This document shows, piece by piece, positions 8,257 to 14,960 of a stretch of DNA of 37,244 bases. This DNA comes from a virus. The notes beneath the pieces were generated by a model that did not search any database, was not told the DNA's origin, and saw nothing but the letters and a program-made list of their open reading frames with translations. The stretch lies in IMG/VR virus record IMGVR_UViG_3300034198_026098, positions 1 to 37,244 of that record; one strand, written 5' to 3'. Both the position numbers and the translations under genes were made by a program. How positions within the stretch are numbered: position 1 is the first letter of the stretch; each line of letters starts with the position of its first letter.

Positions 8257-8673
8257 TTAATCAATAGCAAAAACCAAATATTTATCTTTTCCTTCTTTTA
8301 TAATCTCGTGATAAGGATACTTTGAAGAAGTATCATAATTACATGATAGTGGGCCCAAGTGAGAACATAAGAATGAAAATTTTACGGATGATTTTCCATA
8401 AACCGCTGCTTTAAAGTGTCCCGGATTTGCGTCATCTCCTCTGCTTACTAATAATATATTTTTCCCGCTCACTGAATCTTCCGCATAATGAACTTGGACC
8501 ATGTCCCCAACTTCAATATCAATTTTATTTGCCAGATATACCGGCAAGCTAATTATCAATCTATTTGTTTTTCCATTATTTGTGCTGAAGAACTGATAAC
8601 GTAATTGTATATTATTTCCAGAATGTCCTTTTGAAATAGGTAAAATTTTTTTAAAGTCAAATTTAATAGCCAT
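8257..8673 (-). CDS. Hypothetical protein (138 aa)
   Basis: Not recognised. The middle (NRLIISLPVYLANKIDIEVG then DMVQVHY) has the alternating beta-strand look of an AbrB/SpoVT-like swapped-hairpin region or similar small beta barrel, which would suggest DNA binding, but this is weak. It is the last gene of the leftward early operon and converges on the spanin gene. An AGAGG site lies 8 bases before the ATG, and a 7-bp tandem repeat lies immediately before that site. Confidence 0.7.
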   Translation of the reverse strand: MAIKFDFKKILPISKGHSGNNIQLRYQFFSTNNGKTNRLIISLPVYLANKIDIEVGDMVQVHYAEDSVSGKNILLVSRGDDANPGHFKAAVYGKSSVKFSFLCSHLGPLSCNYDTSSKYPYHEIIKEGKDKYLVFAID

Positions 8674-8683
8674 TTTTGCCTCT

Positions 8684-8727
8684 TTGATTGTTGATTGTTG
8701 ATTGTTGATTGTTGATTGTTGATTGTT
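8684..8727. repeat. Heptanucleotide tandem repeat, about six copies
   Basis: The unit TTGATTG (AACAATC on the coding strand of the neighbours) is repeated about six times without change, ending in a variant at the stop codon of the lipoprotein gene. It fills the gap between that stop and the binding site of the gene at 8257. A 7-bp unit changes spacing, and frame, with each gain or loss. Confidence 0.95.
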
Positions 8728-8983
8728 AATTCTTACTCATGAAATCCCCCAGATAGTTATAGCATTCCGCGTCATGATTAACGCACATTTTATTGCTTTC
8801 GACAATCGCTTTAACTGTTTGTGAATTGCTGGCGTTTGATTTTAAATGCCAGACCGGCAAGTCAAGCGGCTTCATGTCAGGAGCAGCAGGGCACTTAGCA
8901 TATGTTGTGCAGCCGCTAATAATTACCATCACTAGAAACAGAATGCATAAAAATACAAATAAAAATATTGCTTTTTTAGTCAT
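8726..8983 (-). CDS. Lipoprotein, candidate o-spanin (Rz1-like)
   Basis: An 85-aa protein with a basic start (MTKK), one hydrophobic segment to about residue 22 and a lipobox IISGC with lipidation at C25. The mature part begins with a Pro-rich stretch (CPAAPDMKPLDLP) and ends with TVKAIVESNKMCVNHDAEC, a pattern like that in some Rz1-type lipoproteins. It faces the lysis cassette but is on the opposite strand, in the early operon, which is unusual for a spanin. Start 8983 is the ATG with GGAA upstream; a TTG one codon earlier is less likely. Another role, such as surface exclusion, is possible. Confidence 0.6.
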   Translation of the reverse strand: MTKKAIFLFVFLCILFLVMVIISGCTTYAKCPAAPDMKPLDLPVWHLKSNASNSQTVKAIVESNKMCVNHDAECYNYLGDFMSKN

Positions 8984-9195
8984 CAAAAAGATTCCAAATA
9001 ATTTTCAATAAGAGTTTCCATCATCATTAATTCATCCTTTCCTATCCATCTTTCTAAGTTGAGTATAGGTGGGCGAGATATTATTCTTGCAGAATATATA
9101 TTGGCAAAAAGCTTCTGTATGTTGTATTTTGAATTCATATCAATAGTGCCATTCTCTGCTCTATGATAAGGATCAAGCGGTTCAAATTCAATCAT
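8983..9195 (-). CDS. Hypothetical protein (70 aa)
   Basis: Starts after a good AGGAAAAG site and ends in a TGATG overlap with the lipoprotein gene, so it is a true member of the early operon. The C-terminal half (RWIGKDELMMMETLIENYL) is amphipathic and helical. No motif is recognised. Confidence 0.7.
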   Translation of the reverse strand: MIEFEPLDPYHRAENGTIDMNSKYNIQKLFANIYSARIISRPPILNLERWIGKDELMMMETLIENYLESF

Positions 9196-9238
9196 TATTT
9201 CTTTTCCTTTTCCATTTACAGCTCTTGCAGGTTTTCAT
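9188..9238 (-). pseudogene. 16-codon remnant or mini-gene starting MKTCKSCK
   Basis: A tiny frame begins with an ATGA overlap at the stop of the gene at 9235 and reads MKTCKSCKWKRKRNND. Its first eight residues are identical to the start of the CxxC protein encoded at 10293-10511. It looks like a truncated duplicate of that gene, or a mini-gene that couples translation between its neighbours, since it also contains the binding site of the next gene. Confidence 0.5.
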
Positions 9239-9489
9239 TTCAAATCTTCTCCATCAATAACCTTTCTCATAATAGATTTAAAGTTAATAAAGTCTTTCTC
9301 TAATTTTTGTTTTTTAAGAAACGACAGCATGCCTTTAACTTCGGTTCCCAAAAAAGAGCAGATGAGACTATTTGTTTCATAATTTAATAAATCGTGTTTT
9401 TTTGCAATTCTTTTTAATATGTCAATATGTAAAATTGCCAAATCATCCATTGCATCCTTTATTTTTTTATGTCCTCGAATTATTTTCAT
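9235..9489 (-). CDS. Hypothetical helical protein (84 aa)
   Basis: Overlaps the exonuclease stop by 4 bp (ATGA), so it is translated with it. The protein is Lys-rich and helical (HKKIKDAMDDLAILHIDILK). No cysteine cluster or enzyme motif is seen. Position suggests an accessory role in the recombination operon, but function is unknown. Confidence 0.7.
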   Translation of the reverse strand: MKIIRGHKKIKDAMDDLAILHIDILKRIAKKHDLLNYETNSLICSFLGTEVKGMLSFLKKQKLEKDFINFKSIMRKVIDGEDLK

Positions 9490-10127
9490 AGTGATTTACT
9501 CTTTATTGATTCAGTCAATATAGCAACTTCATCTAAAAACTTGTCGAGCTCAGTTTTATATGCTTTTAATTGCTCTATGGCAGGTATAAATCGGCATACA
9601 AATAACCTTAACTTTTCCGGAAGCTCCTCATTGTAGCTAACAAAATCGCAGTATTCAACTTCAGTGATCAATAAATTATGAATGATTTGCATTTGATAAT
9701 CATTAGGTATTTCGTTTTTTTCTATGTAATCATAATGTATAGCTGCAATAGGGCATTTCACTTCGATAATTCCTGATCTATCAAGTGTAAAACCATCTAC
9801 AGAACAGCCATATTCCATTCCTTCTCTATAAGCAAATCCTACTTCTTCAATACATTCTTGATGTTTCACTTCGTAAGTTTGACGAGCGCGCCCCTCTAAT
9901 CCATTGCCACGTTCCATATGTTTATTGGAAAAATCCCTTTCTTGAGAAACGCCAGTAATTCTTTCTAACGCTAGTTGCAACTTATATTTATGTCTAATTA
10001 TTGAATCTGACCCCTTTGATCTCCCTCTTGAGACGATTGCAGACGCTTTCGATCCAGTGGCTTTGCCAAGGCGGTCATTTAGCCATTCCTGCGTTCCCTG
10101 GGCGTTATTTGATATTATTAATTTCAT
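9486..10127 (-). CDS. YqaJ/lambda-exonuclease-family recombinase nuclease
   Basis: A 213-aa PD-(D/E)xK nuclease. Motifs: QGTQEWLNDRLGKATGS (about 11-27), GNGLEGRARQTYE (E78), GCSVDGF (D111) and IIEVKCP (E122, K124), the expected catalytic set. The family degrades one strand of linear duplex DNA 5' to 3' to feed single-strand annealing. Start 10127 is chosen because AGAGGGG lies 8 bases upstream; a TTG at 10148 is inside the previous gene's frame with no site. With the Sak4-like ATPase upstream and SSB at 15989 it gives a full phage recombination set. Confidence 0.88.
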   Translation of the reverse strand: MKLIISNNAQGTQEWLNDRLGKATGSKASAIVSRGRSKGSDSIIRHKYKLQLALERITGVSQERDFSNKHMERGNGLEGRARQTYEVKHQECIEEVGFAYREGMEYGCSVDGFTLDRSGIIEVKCPIAAIHYDYIEKNEIPNDYQMQIIHNLLITEVEYCDFVSYNEELPEKLRLFVCRFIPAIEQLKAYKTELDKFLDEVAILTESIKSKSL

Positions 10128-10296
10128 AAATTTGCCCCTCTTTACCAACAGGATATTCTTTTGGTTGAAGAGTAATAAATATATTTGCTATGCAGCAACC
10201 TGGATACATTATTTTAAATTTATCAACAAAATCATCTATATTTTCAACGCCAATATCTACATTGATATTAAGCCACTTTAAGTTTTTTTTTATCAT
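10105..10296 (-). CDS. Hypothetical protein (63 aa)
   Basis: The start at 10296 overlaps the previous stop (ATGA) and has AAGG upstream; longer in-frame forms run into the previous gene. The sequence (MIKKNLKWLNINVDIGVENI, then PGCCIANIFITL) suggests a small alpha/beta protein. It ends inside the exonuclease start, so the two are coupled. Not recognised. Confidence 0.65.
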   Translation of the reverse strand: MIKKNLKWLNINVDIGVENIDDFVDKFKIMYPGCCIANIFITLQPKEYPVGKEGQIYEINNIK

Positions 10297-10511
10297 ACCT
10301 TGTCCTCGTGGTGGATGCAGCCGAAGTTTTCGCCAACAGAAGCTGGAAAGTGCCATTCAAAATCACATAAAATTACGTTATCAGGAACATCAATTTCAAT
10401 ATCAAAAATATTAAAATTAACTATCTTTGATTTTAGACAATCTCCTATTTTTGAAATTTTATTACCATATTCTTCTCTCGCCCAAAACTTGCAGCTCTTA
10501 CAGGTTTTCAT
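10293..10511 (-). CDS. Small CxxC zinc-type protein (72 aa)
   Basis: Four cysteines and a late Cys-His pair (CKSCKFW at 4-10, GDC, ILCDF, GCIHHE) suggest one zinc site. Short proteins with this layout are frequent in phage early operons, and their role is not known. It follows the Sak4-like gene closely. A 16-codon copy of its beginning lies at 9188-9238. Confidence 0.7.
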   Translation of the reverse strand: MKTCKSCKFWAREEYGNKISKIGDCLKSKIVNFNIFDIEIDVPDNVILCDFEWHFPASVGENFGCIHHEDKV

Positions 10512-10515
10512 AAGT

Positions 10516-11475
10516 TTAATACCCTTCAAATTCTTTGAGCCACTCGCCAGTTTTAGGATCCATCGGGGCGGCCTCGATAGGCTCTTGAGCTGTTGCAATT
10601 TCTGCAACGGTTGCTTTTAGCTCTTTGTATTTTTTTTGATATGCTACTTTCAGCTCAAGTCCATCATATCTTAAATTAAGCAATTCCTGATTACCTAATT
10701 TCCAGGCTGCCTGAAGGTTATCTAAGTCCTCTATTTTATTCATATTGCCTATAATTTCCTGAACCCTTTTATTAATTTCTGGATTTTGTTTTATTTCCTC
10801 GATCGCATCTTCTCCATCATTAAGCCATTTTAGAATCATTTCTGCATGCTCTGCTCTAATAATGTCGTTAGTACCATCAAAGAGATGAGTTCTGTCTTTT
10901 GATGACTCAAAGAAATGACCCTGATTTAGCCTGAGAACTGTTGTAAATTCATATTCTAATCCGTCTCTCTGTTCTGTTTTAGTTCCCAATTTTTTTATTT
11001 TTTGTTTTTTTGAACCATCTTCTTCTGTAATAGAATATTCAGATTTTGTGCGAGCCGTCCCAATAACATGTAATCTACTTTGTAAAATAGCTTCTAAAAA
11101 TTTATTATGTTGGGGTGTCACCTTGACCCAATCTGTATAACGACCGCCAAGTCTTTGCTGTATGTCTAAGCACCCACCATCACCTGACCATTCGTGGGAA
11201 ATTGAGTCTATAATTAAGACGTCGTATCCTGATTTTTCAGCAAAAACAATTGTTTCAATATATTTTTGAGGAGAATAGGGTGGCGATAATTCACAAACAT
11301 CAAAAGTAAATTCGGATGAATATAGAGATGCACTACATTTTTCTGTATCTATAACTGCTATTTTTTTTCCAAGCGCAGATGCCAGCAAAAGTGCACTATA
11401 CGTCTTGCCGCTTCCTGATGGGCCTTCTAGTAATAATCTCAATTTAGCTTTCTTTTTAGATGCTTTATTAAACAT
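10516..11475 (-). CDS. Sak4-like RecA-fold ATPase (single-strand annealing recombinase)
   Basis: A 319-aa P-loop ATPase. Walker A is GPSGSGKT at 18-25; Walker B is YDVLIIDSIS with D90; RLHVIGTARTKSEY further on resembles the sensor strand of the AAA_24/Sak4 group. In phages this group acts as a RecA-like annealase that works with the phage SSB, and it often sits next to a YqaJ exonuclease, as here. The C-terminal 100 residues are helical (VQEIIGNMNKIEDLDNLQ). The start at 11475 is followed by a basic leader KASKKKAKLRL. Assignment to Sak4 rather than another RecA-like phage ATPase is from motifs and context. Confidence 0.8.
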   Translation of the reverse strand: MFNKASKKKAKLRLLLEGPSGSGKTYSALLLASALGKKIAVIDTEKCSASLYSSEFTFDVCELSPPYSPQKYIETIVFAEKSGYDVLIIDSISHEWSGDGGCLDIQQRLGGRYTDWVKVTPQHNKFLEAILQSRLHVIGTARTKSEYSITEEDGSKKQKIKKLGTKTEQRDGLEYEFTTVLRLNQGHFFESSKDRTHLFDGTNDIIRAEHAEMILKWLNDGEDAIEEIKQNPEINKRVQEIIGNMNKIEDLDNLQAAWKLGNQELLNLRYDGLELKVAYQKKYKELKATVAEIATAQEPIEAAPMDPKTGEWLKEFEGY

Positions 11476-11510
11476 ATGGTTTCTCTCTCTTGTGTTAATT
11501 TTAGGTTTAT

Positions 11511-11645
11511 TTATCTCATCTCTTCAGGATACTTAGCTATTAGCTCACCGTCTTCGCTAATAAGCCAATTTTTGAGCAATCTAATTTTATTTATAATTTG
11601 GTGAGCTTTTTTTAATTCCTGCTCTAGCTGCGTGTCAGTGCTCAT
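11511..11645 (-). CDS. Small helical protein (44 aa)
   Basis: Begins with an ATGA overlap at the previous stop. The product MSTDTQLEQELKKAHQIINK continues to LISEDGELIAKYPEEMR, likely one long helix plus a tail. It is coupled to the coiled-coil gene upstream. Function unknown. Confidence 0.65.
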   Translation of the reverse strand: MSTDTQLEQELKKAHQIINKIRLLKNWLISEDGELIAKYPEEMR

Positions 11646-11881
11646 AATTTTTCCTCGATTTTTTTAACAATAAAATGCAAGTGATCATATCGCGCATTCA
11701 TACTTTCTTCAAGCCGATTAAACCTGTCGAATAGTTTAAACTGATCTTTTTCGCATTCGAACATATATACTCGTTGCATCAACATATCTATAATTTTTCT
11801 TTGTTCTGTCAAAATTTGTAAAATATCTGTATCGCTCGAATTTGCAGAATTATCGCTCGGTTTAAAAGATAACTTAGTCAT
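11642..11881 (-). CDS. Small coiled-coil protein (79 aa)
   Basis: Start 11881 is set by GGGGGAA upstream; an in-frame ATG at 11902 contains that site in its own codons. Residues about 20-79 have heptad character (QRKIIDMLMQRVYMFECEKD, then NRLEESMNARYDHLHFIVKK). Probably oligomeric. No enzyme motif. Confidence 0.65.
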   Translation of the reverse strand: MTKLSFKPSDNSANSSDTDILQILTEQRKIIDMLMQRVYMFECEKDQFKLFDRFNRLEESMNARYDHLHFIVKKIEEKL

Positions 11882-11882
11882 A

Positions 11883-12038
11883 TTATTCCCCCAGATTTTC
11901 AAGGTGCAATTTTAGCACCAAAATGTTTAGTTCTACAGTTGGCTTGTACGCGTGATATTTTTTGTGATATCTCATTGCTAGCCACCAATAATATGCATTC
12001 TCAACGTCTCGTTTAGATTTCAAATGTGAAGTCATCAT
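11883..12038 (-). CDS. Hypothetical protein (51 aa)
   Basis: An excellent AAAGGAGCAG site precedes a double ATG (12038 and 12035). The product contains AYYWWLAMRYHKKYHAYKP, an aromatic and basic helix. Its stop is one base from the next start. Small early proteins of this kind often target host factors, but nothing here identifies a partner. Confidence 0.65.
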   Translation of the reverse strand: MMTSHLKSKRDVENAYYWWLAMRYHKKYHAYKPTVELNILVLKLHLENLGE

Positions 12039-12049
12039 TTTCTGCTCCT

Positions 12050-12166
12050 TTAAAGTCTGGTTAAATAATTTAGTGTTTCGCTTATAGCGAAACCAATAGC
12101 CACCCAGTGAAAATTATTGTCAACAAATTCATCGAGTAGTTCGCGTATATTTCTCTTGTTTTCCAT
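12050..12166 (-). CDS. First gene of the leftward early operon (38 aa)
   Basis: AAGGGG lies 9 bases upstream of the ATG, and the start is about 40 bases below the leftward promoter and its operators. The product (MENKRNIRELLDEFVDN, then FHWVAIGFAISETLNYLTRL) has a partly hydrophobic C-terminal helix that may touch the membrane. As first gene of the operon it would be made early. Function unknown. Confidence 0.6.
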   Translation of the reverse strand: MENKRNIRELLDEFVDNNFHWVAIGFAISETLNYLTRL

Positions 12167-12182
12167 AAAAACCCCTTAATTG

Positions 12183-12204
12183 TTAGCGCTAAAAATAGCG
12201 CTAT
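12183..12204. promoter_or_regulatory. Two adjacent TAGCGCTA operator palindromes
   Basis: TTAGCGCTAA (12183-12192) and ATAGCGCTAT (12195-12204) are perfect 10-bp palindromes whose centres are 12 bp apart, close to one helical turn. They lie just downstream of the -10 of the leftward early promoter, over its transcription start. A third copy lies in the rightward promoter at 12362. Confidence 0.8.
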
Positions 12205-12210
12205 AAATTC

Positions 12211-12239
12211 ATATTATCACAGTCTATTTTAAATTGCAA
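12211..12239 (-). promoter_or_regulatory. Leftward early promoter
   Basis: Reading the - strand: -35 TTGCAA (12239-12234), a 17-bp spacer, -10 TAATAT (12216-12211), with a TG-containing extended element (TGTGATAAT) alternative in the same place. It would drive the recombination operon from 12166 down to 8257. The TAGCGCTA operators lie immediately downstream. Confidence 0.65.
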
Positions 12240-12357
12240 GCTTTTTATCTAGATCTTCTGCCTCTAAATTGCCTGAAAATCTCCTGTTATAAAAACAATT
12301 ACTTATGATTTTAGGGGCGATTTTTTTAGGCGAAATGATTACGAGATAACGTAACAT

Positions 12358-12386
12358 TTGATTAGCGCTAACTATTGATATATCAT
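12358..12386 (+). promoter_or_regulatory. Rightward early promoter with operator in spacer
   Basis: -35 TTGATT (12358-12363), 17-bp spacer, -10 TATCAT (12381-12386). The palindrome TTAGCGCTAA (12362-12371) overlaps the -35 and spacer, so a bound protein would block RNA polymerase. It drives the regulator at 12414 and the replication genes. Between the two promoters (12240-12357) no gene is seen. Confidence 0.7.
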
Positions 12387-12413
12387 GTAAGATTGTCAGC
12401 CGAGGAAAAGTTT

Positions 12414-12671
12414 ATGGAAGTAACGAAAAGAGTCAGGAAAACTAAAAAACAACTAAAACAGTCATGTGATGCACTTAGAAAAGTGCTTGCGTTTATTACG
12501 ATGTCTTATATATCAAAAGATTTCGATATTTGTATTAGCAGTGTTAGTTTATGGAGAGTAAAGGGTGTGCCATCATCCAGGGCAGAACGTTTATCAGAAT
12601 TAACAAATGGTCTTGTAAGTAAATATGACTTGGCTCCAGAACTTCTGGAGTTAGAGCAAAATGAAGAGTAA
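12414..12671 (+). CDS. Cro/YdaS-like HTH regulator
   Basis: An 85-aa basic protein. Residues about 30-65 fit a helix-turn-helix of the YdaS/Cro-like type: SYISKDFDICISSVSLWRVK, then GVPSSRAERLSELTNG, and the following DLAPELL is typical of the end of this group. It is the first gene right of the divergent control region, so it is the best candidate to bind the three TAGCGCTA palindromes and set the balance between early transcription units. Start 12414 is preferred (GAGGAAAAG upstream) over a TTG at 12375 that lies within the promoter. Confidence 0.75.
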   Translation: MEVTKRVRKTKKQLKQSCDALRKVLAFITMSYISKDFDICISSVSLWRVKGVPSSRAERLSELTNGLVSKYDLAPELLELEQNEE

Positions 12672-12721
12672 AATGGATACCCTAAACGGATATTTAATAA
12701 ACAATTTTTAAGGAATAAGTA

Positions 12722-13714
12722 ATGGCAATTGAAAACTCAAAGCGCGATAAAGAATTTCGCAACGGTGATATTTTTCAAGAAAAAGCAGAGCATCCTTTTT
12801 TGATCATGCATCAGCAAGGATTAAATGCAAAAATGTCGTGGAGAGCAAAGGGAATGCTAGCGTTCCTAATGAAATTGCCAAAAGATTGGATAATAAATAT
12901 GGATCATTTGGTTAAAATATCAGAAGAAGGAAGAGATGTTGTTTATAAAATAATGCATGAGCTTATAGAAAAAGGATACGTAAGCAAAATAGCCCAACGT
13001 GACAAGAGACAAAAAGGGCGTTTCGAAGTTTTTTATTATGTAGCACGAGATATTACTGTCAACCCACTTACTGAATTTCAGGAAATGGACAAGGGTATTG
13101 ATAACAAAGGATCTTGTCCATTTCCTGAAAATCCGGATCCGGATTTTCAGGATCCTGAGTTTCAGTATGCATTACAAAAGAAGATTAATACAAAAAAAGA
13201 AAATAAAAAAACAGCAGCAATTAATAAAACCCCCATTCCAAAAAATCTCGGCGCAAATAAAAATGCTGCTGTTTCTTATTTTAATGTTTTTTTAACACCC
13301 CCCGATTTGCTAATCGGAAAAGAGCTGACAGACACGCAGCAGCAGTGTGTACAAGAATGTCTTGTCAAAAATCACCAGAATTTAACTACAGAATTGTTTG
13401 AGCAAGTATGCTGCGGAATGCTTGATATAGAACACTATAGCGCCTCTGGAAAAGACTTTTTAAAAAAGTTAAATACTATTTCAAGTCAGATAACAAAGGG
13501 ACAATGGACGCCTCCAGCAAGCATTGAAGAGAAAAAAAGCAAAAAAAAACTCGACGATGAAAGCGAAAAATACAGGAAAATGAATTTATTGCAAGCAGAG
13601 ATTGAACATGCTAAGCGTATGATAAAAATGCTAGATGACCATAATGCGCGTATTCCATGGAATCAGATGATAAGCGATGCAGAAAAAAAATTATCTGAAA
13701 TAGCACGGCATTGA
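12722..13714 (+). CDS. Replication initiator-like winged-helix protein
   Basis: A 330-aa protein with an AAGGAATAAG site. Residues about 36-90 form a winged helix as in phage and plasmid replication organisers (SWRAKGMLAFLMKLPKDWII, then VVYKIMHELIEKGYVSKI). The linker is Lys/Asn-rich, and the C-terminal part is helical with a final coiled coil (LLQAEIEHAKRMIKMLDDH). Like lambda O, the gene carries a cluster of inverted repeats in the linker-coding region (13076-13152) that may be the origin it binds. No helicase or primase gene is present, so host DnaB would have to be recruited. The exact family is inferred. Confidence 0.7.
   Translation: MAIENSKRDKEFRNGDIFQEKAEHPFLIMHQQGLNAKMSWRAKGMLAFLMKLPKDWIINMDHLVKISEEGRDVVYKIMHELIEKGYVSKIAQRDKRQKGRFEVFYYVARDITVNPLTEFQEMDKGIDNKGSCPFPENPDPDFQDPEFQYALQKKINTKKENKKTAAINKTPIPKNLGANKNAAVSYFNVFLTPPDLLIGKELTDTQQQCVQECLVKNHQNLTTELFEQVCCGMLDIEHYSASGKDFLKKLNTISSQITKGQWTPPASIEEKKSKKKLDDESEKYRKMNLLQAEIEHAKRMIKMLDDHNARIPWNQMISDAEKKLSEIARH
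13076..13152. repeat. Origin-like nested inverted repeats inside the initiator gene
   Basis: Two overlapping structures. First, 18-bp perfect arms at 13076-13093 (TTTCAGGAAATGGACAAG) and 13113-13130. Second, a perfect 30-bp palindrome at 13123-13152 with half-site TCCTGAAAATCCGGA. Both are built from the octamer TTTCAGGA, which occurs at 13076, inverted at 13123 and again at 13145; a partial TTTCAG is at 13160. Such iterons within an initiator gene recall the lambda origin. Confidence 0.6.
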
Positions 13715-13738
13715 GTTATTCGAAAATCTCGAATAACT
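13714..13738. other. Intercistronic hairpin after the initiator gene
   Basis: AGTTATTCGA (13714-13723) pairs with TCGAATAACT (13729-13738) around a 5-base loop, immediately after the stop codon. There is no T-run, so it may stabilise the upstream mRNA or slow polymerase and is probably not an intrinsic terminator. Confidence 0.6.
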
Positions 13739-13755
13739 GAAAACAAGGACACGGA

Positions 13756-14169
13756 ATGAGTTTGAGTGATGATTTTAAATACCGGCGCAGAGTTTTTGGA
13801 TACAATGAGGAGAACCAAGGAATGAACGAAAAAGTTAAGAGCGATTTCAGGTCGAAGCAAGATAGCTTTCTAGCTGCGAGAAGCCCGCTTGATGAAAGCT
13901 TTCCCCGGTGTAGCTATACCGCCTGGACAGACGGGAGCAATAAGCGCTGCGCTTTCGCTGGTACTGTTGGACTTTATCCGATGACTCGTCGTGAGTACTG
14001 TAGCATACATGCTTTGTGTATGAGAAACTCGGATCACGACAAAGGGTTTAAAATTCTAAAACAGAGTTTAGAAGTTTTAAAAGCCTATTTGCCAGAAGAA
14101 TTCATCGACCCCTATGACGGTTACACTCAAGATATGCCAAAAAAGGAAAGATGGGTTGGGTATGTTTGA
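13756..14169 (+). CDS. Hypothetical Cys/His protein of the replication operon (137 aa)
   Basis: AAGGACACGG precedes the ATG. The centre has a candidate zinc site: RCSYTAWTDGSNKRCAFAG, then YCSIHALC. Phage replication regions often carry proteins with this rC...C.G....YC..H layout; their role is not known. The rest is charged and helical. A second ATG at 13822 also has AAGGA and could give a shorter form. Confidence 0.7.
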   Translation: MSLSDDFKYRRRVFGYNEENQGMNEKVKSDFRSKQDSFLAARSPLDESFPRCSYTAWTDGSNKRCAFAGTVGLYPMTRREYCSIHALCMRNSDHDKGFKILKQSLEVLKAYLPEEFIDPYDGYTQDMPKKERWVGYV

Positions 14170-14221
14170 TTTAAATTTAAATAATGACGGCACCTACCAG
14201 GTGTAAAAATAAGGGGCTTAA

Positions 14222-14260
14222 ATGTGGTTATTTGGAAGAAAGGACGATAACAAATGCTAG
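14222..14260 (+). CDS. Possible 12-aa leader peptide
   Basis: AAGGGG is followed after 6 bases by a short frame MWLFGRKDDNKC whose stop overlaps the next start (ATGCTAG). It contains the AAGGA site of the next gene, so its translation could be coupled to that gene. Evidence is only position and the binding site. Confidence 0.35.
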   Translation: MWLFGRKDDNKC

Positions 14261-14724
14261 GAATTAAGAAATTTTTTATAAACTTTTTGGCAGCGATGAT
14301 GGTCAGTGATTCAGCTAAGTACGATGATGACAAGGGGGCTCCTTTGGCTCCAGCGGGTATTCAACATAATATAAAAAAACAAGCTGAACGTGAAGCTCTT
14401 AAAAAAATAATGGATCGGATCGAAACTTGCTACGGCGAAGAGTTTATAGACTTGCGTCCTGGAAAATTCGAAATGACAAAAGAGGAGCGTACACAGTTTT
14501 TCAAAGACAATAAAAAGAAAATAAAAAGCGGAATGCTTATTGTTATTAGAAGCGACGCAGATTGGGAAAAAGTGTACGGAAAGAAAAGGCATCTTTTTTA
14601 CGATCAAGGAAAAGTTCCCGAGCCGATGGTTGATCACACTCAAACGCTCTCGAAAAAACAGATCAGGACGATCGCTAATGCACTACAAAAAACGCGTAGA
14701 CAAAAATCAAACCCAGATAGTTGA
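14254..14724 (+). CDS. Hypothetical protein (156 aa)
   Basis: The N-terminus (MLGIKKFFINFLAAMMVSDS) is hydrophobic and could be a membrane or amphipathic helix. The rest is strongly charged and helical (KKQAEREALKKIMDRI, then KKRHLFYDQGKVPEPMVDHT). The family is not recognised. It overlaps the nuclease gene by 47 bp, which suggests the two are made together. Confidence 0.7.
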   Translation: MLGIKKFFINFLAAMMVSDSAKYDDDKGAPLAPAGIQHNIKKQAEREALKKIMDRIETCYGEEFIDLRPGKFEMTKEERTQFFKDNKKKIKSGMLIVIRSDADWEKVYGKKRHLFYDQGKVPEPMVDHTQTLSKKQIRTIANALQKTRRQKSNPDS

Positions 14725-14959
14725 CTTAGCAAAAAAACTTGGATATTATGTCGCTCATACATATGCTGTGGGGTCTGGATTTCCAGATTTAGTTTTGGGT
14801 AAAAAAGGTTTAAATATACTAATAGAAATTAAAGATGGTTATAAAAAACAACTTACCCCATCGCAAAAAATTTTTCATACAGAGTATTTGGGTGCAGTAT
14901 ACGTGATACATTCAATAGACGAATTTATTTGTCTTGACAAGAAATTATTTGGAAAATAA
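14678..14959 (+). CDS. VRR-NUC-like endonuclease
   Basis: A 93-aa PD-(D/E)xK nuclease. Motifs in order: GSGFPDLVLG (D37), LIEIKDG (E50, K52) and LTPSQKIFH (Q63), the set typical of stand-alone phage VRR-NUC proteins, which are linked to Holliday-junction or branched-DNA cleavage. The start at 14678 has AGGA 9 bases upstream; a longer frame from 14540 lies wholly within the previous gene in another frame and is not supported. It would resolve replication or recombination intermediates before packaging. Confidence 0.82.
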   Translation: MHYKKRVDKNQTQIVDLAKKLGYYVAHTYAVGSGFPDLVLGKKGLNILIEIKDGYKKQLTPSQKIFHTEYLGAVYVIHSIDEFICLDKKLFGK

Positions 14960-14960
14960 A

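Noticed and set aside
14162-14206. 14-aa frame overlapping the end of the gene at 13756
   Set aside because: Too short and without an own binding site; could be chance.
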